From positions 37,716,007 through 37,780,006 of the forward strand of contig NC_052137.2 in assembly GCF_016086655.4 (NCBI RefSeq): a stretch of 64,000 bases of DNA. Reading direction: 5' to 3'. This stretch comes from Lepeophtheirus salmonis. Lineage: Eukaryota; Arthropoda; Copepoda; Siphonostomatoida; Caligidae. Positions 62,121-64,000 of this stretch are shown here, piece by piece. The notes below the pieces were generated by a model that saw only the letters and a list, made by a program, of their open reading frames with translations, did no database searches and was not told where the DNA came from. The position numbers were made by a program, and so were the translations under genes. Each line of letters opens with the position of its first letter. Within the stretch, counting starts at the first letter, position 1.

Positions 62121-62877
62121 TGTGTCCATTTCGAAAAGAATTATTGACTAGCCCGGTGTGTTCGTAAAGTGTTGGCTGGAAGGGCTTACGCCCCCAAATG
62201 AAGAAATTTTTGCTCTTACCATAAAAATTATCGCTTTGTATCAAAATCAAGTTATTTTTTCCAAAAAAAAAGGCAAATTCTTTAAATTTAAGGTCAGAGA
62301 AAGCTATATTCTTAGTCATGGTCTTAGTTGATGATTGAAGAAATGGGAGAAACTTCCATAGAAATCTGTTGAATATTTGAACAGTAAAGACCAAATATAA
62401 GGATCGAACATATACTATATAAAAACATGAAAATCCTATAAATAAGTCACGCGACAAAATCTTTGAGTGGATATATTAATAGACAAAAATGTTCGCTGCA
62501 AAATTACATAGAACCAATTTTCATAACCGATGACTGGACTATTTCATTGAAATAACCAATCGCTCTAGGTACAAATAAAGATTTAAGCATTAAGATCCTA
62601 TCTGCCGAAAAGGATGATCTTTATAATAATTATTAATGACAAAAGATGTTGATTAGGAAAAAATAATATTATGGGTATGTTTGTATGAATACAATATATT
62701 ATTTTGTTTTCTATTACATTGAGAGAAAACTATTGTGTGTTTGTAAAGAGTTTAGGTTCTTTCCAAGAAAGAGGAAATGTTAGAAAATGATGATTGTAAA
62801 AACATAGGTATCATGCCGCCAGAATGTATTTTCTAAAGGCGGGAGGGGAGGGGGTGTAGGGCAAACTATATAATAGC
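62121..62877. other. Gene-free AT-rich stretch
   Basis: No supported gene. The 127-residue minus-strand frame here runs through A/T-rich text and its end overlaps the repeat at 61725-62120, so it is not taken as coding. Confidence 0.4.
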
Positions 62878-63410
62878 CTGGGGGTCTGCAGGATTAAATT
62901 TTGGTTAGGAGCTTGGATTTTGGTTTTTTTTTTCAAAAATTCATAGCTGTTCAAAAAAAAGAAAAAGTTTTTTTGAAAAAATTCAAATATTAAGTTTTTT
63001 GGAATTTTTTTTCAAAAATCTACAGTTGTTCACAAAAAATTACATTTTTTTAAATAATATTTCAAAAATTAAATTTCAAATATTAGGAAAAAAAATTCAT
63101 ATTAATTTTTTTGGAAAAAAATCTCCAAAATTCATAGCTATTTTCAGGAAATTACATTTTGTAGAAAAACATTTGAAATTAAATTATATTTTGTTGAAAA
63201 AAATTTCAAAATTAAATTAAATTTTGTGGAAATTTTTTTGAAAATTAAATTAAATTTCAAATATTATATTTAACAAAAAATAAATTACAATTATTAAATT
63301 TAACAAAAAATAAATTTTAAATATAAAATTTTCTAGTAAAAACCAGAAATTCCTTTTTTTAGGGGGGGGAGCTACATACCCTCACTCCCCCCCCCCTGCG
63401 GATCCCCCTG
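62878..63410. mobile_element. A/T-module element with GC-rich inverted ends
   Basis: Left end CTGGGGGTCTGCAGGATT; reverse complement of the right end CAGGGGGATCCGCAGGGG. The interior consists of AAATTTCAAATATTA, TTTTTGGAAAAAAAT and CATAGCTATTTTCA modules as in 20010-20350 and 24038-24547. Noncoding. Confidence 0.65.
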
Positions 63411-64000
63411 AATAGGGACGTCATGAGGAATCGGCAGTATTTTTTTTGAGGGGCTAGGCCATTTTGGTTTTTTTTTACAATTTTGTCTGAAAGGTTTTTT
63501 CTATAAATAGTAAATTTGAAAAAGATTTTTTTAGAAGATACATATATTTTTTTTTTTAAATTTTAGATTTAAAATTTATCAAAAGAGACTAAATTTGAAG
63601 GAATTTGAGGTTTTTTTTTGTTTTTTTAAAGAAAGGGGATATGTACTTTTTTTCTCCAAAAATATGACACTTCCAATTTTTTATATAAGAGAAAGTTTTT
63701 CTATTCTGATAACTATAAAAATTCCACAAAAGTTCCAATGCCACAGTACGGTCATTGTACACTACATTTCTTCTCTTCTAACCACATCACATTATAAAAA
63801 AGATCGCCGTTTCACCCAAAAGGTCACAAAAATTGTATATCTACATTCTACATACATTTTTGAACCCTGGAACAATTGGTGTAAACCTTTTTTGTTTTGT
63901 TTTAAACTAATGGGGCGGTAAATATACCCATAATTACTTCATTACATCACCCATTGACGTATTATACTACATATGTACATGGGTATATTTAAATAAACTA
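63411..64000. other. Gene-free stretch to the window edge
   Basis: No supported gene. The open frame at 63595-63921 is F/K/I-rich low-complexity translation of AT-rich DNA. Confidence 0.4.

Noticed and set aside
62074..62457. Minus-strand 127-residue open frame
   Set aside because: Its end lies in the dispersed repeat at 61725-62120, and the rest is F/K/S-rich translation of AT-rich DNA.

Overview
This window looks like AT-rich nuclear DNA from an invertebrate. It holds four spliced protein-coding genes with GT-AG introns in a sea of decayed DNA transposons, MITE-like elements and low-complexity A/T modules. The Tc1/mariner remnants carry PPYSPDANPLDYTFW-type and GGKSLVRAERPLL-type blocks that I associate with transposases abundant in caligid copepods (sea lice). 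My best guess is therefore a parasitic copepod, but that rests on recalled family resemblance. No bacterial-style operons, rRNA genes or CRISPR arrays were seen.

Layout. 1-18500: no host gene. It holds a perfect 22-bp hairpin (894-943), several interspersed repeats, a deleted Tc1/mariner copy (6838-7190), a hAT-like TIR element (7986-8308), a Ty3/gypsy pol fossil (11620-12720), ~100-bp tandem repeats and a mariner fossil (16080-16625). 18624-23987 (+): a two-exon acyl-CoA synthetase/luciferase-like AMP-forming enzyme with a 3.6-kb repeat-filled intron. 24000-38240: repeats, including two more Tc1/mariner derivatives and a LINE 3' end. 38245-42078 (-): tektin-2 in five exons. 42319-44417 (-): NHLRC2 (thioredoxin-like plus NHL propeller) in two exons, 240 bp upstream of tektin-2. 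46096-52423 (+): a very large nuclear regulator of about 1,900 residues in six exons. 52424-64000: no host gene, but several well-delimited TIR elements.

The most unusual item is the last gene. I reconstruct one chain with two MADS-box-like segments sharing a G-x-EELV-x-QF motif, a THAP-like C2CH module, about 14 C2H2/C2HC fingers, a long charged and proline-rich linker and a C-terminal ING-type PHD finger. I do not recognise this architecture. Its last two exons cannot be joined in one frame as sequenced: there is one phase conflict at an A8 run and one frame change inside an A-rich lysine tract.

The four genes do not form an obvious pathway. Tektin-2 and NHLRC2 lie head-to-tail on the minus strand. 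NHLRC2 and the zinc-finger gene are divergent, sharing a 1.7-kb interval whose right half is strongly purine-rich. All exon junctions given here were placed by eye from splice dinucleotides, codon phase and, for tektin-2, residue spacing against the remembered human protein; no alignment or search was run.
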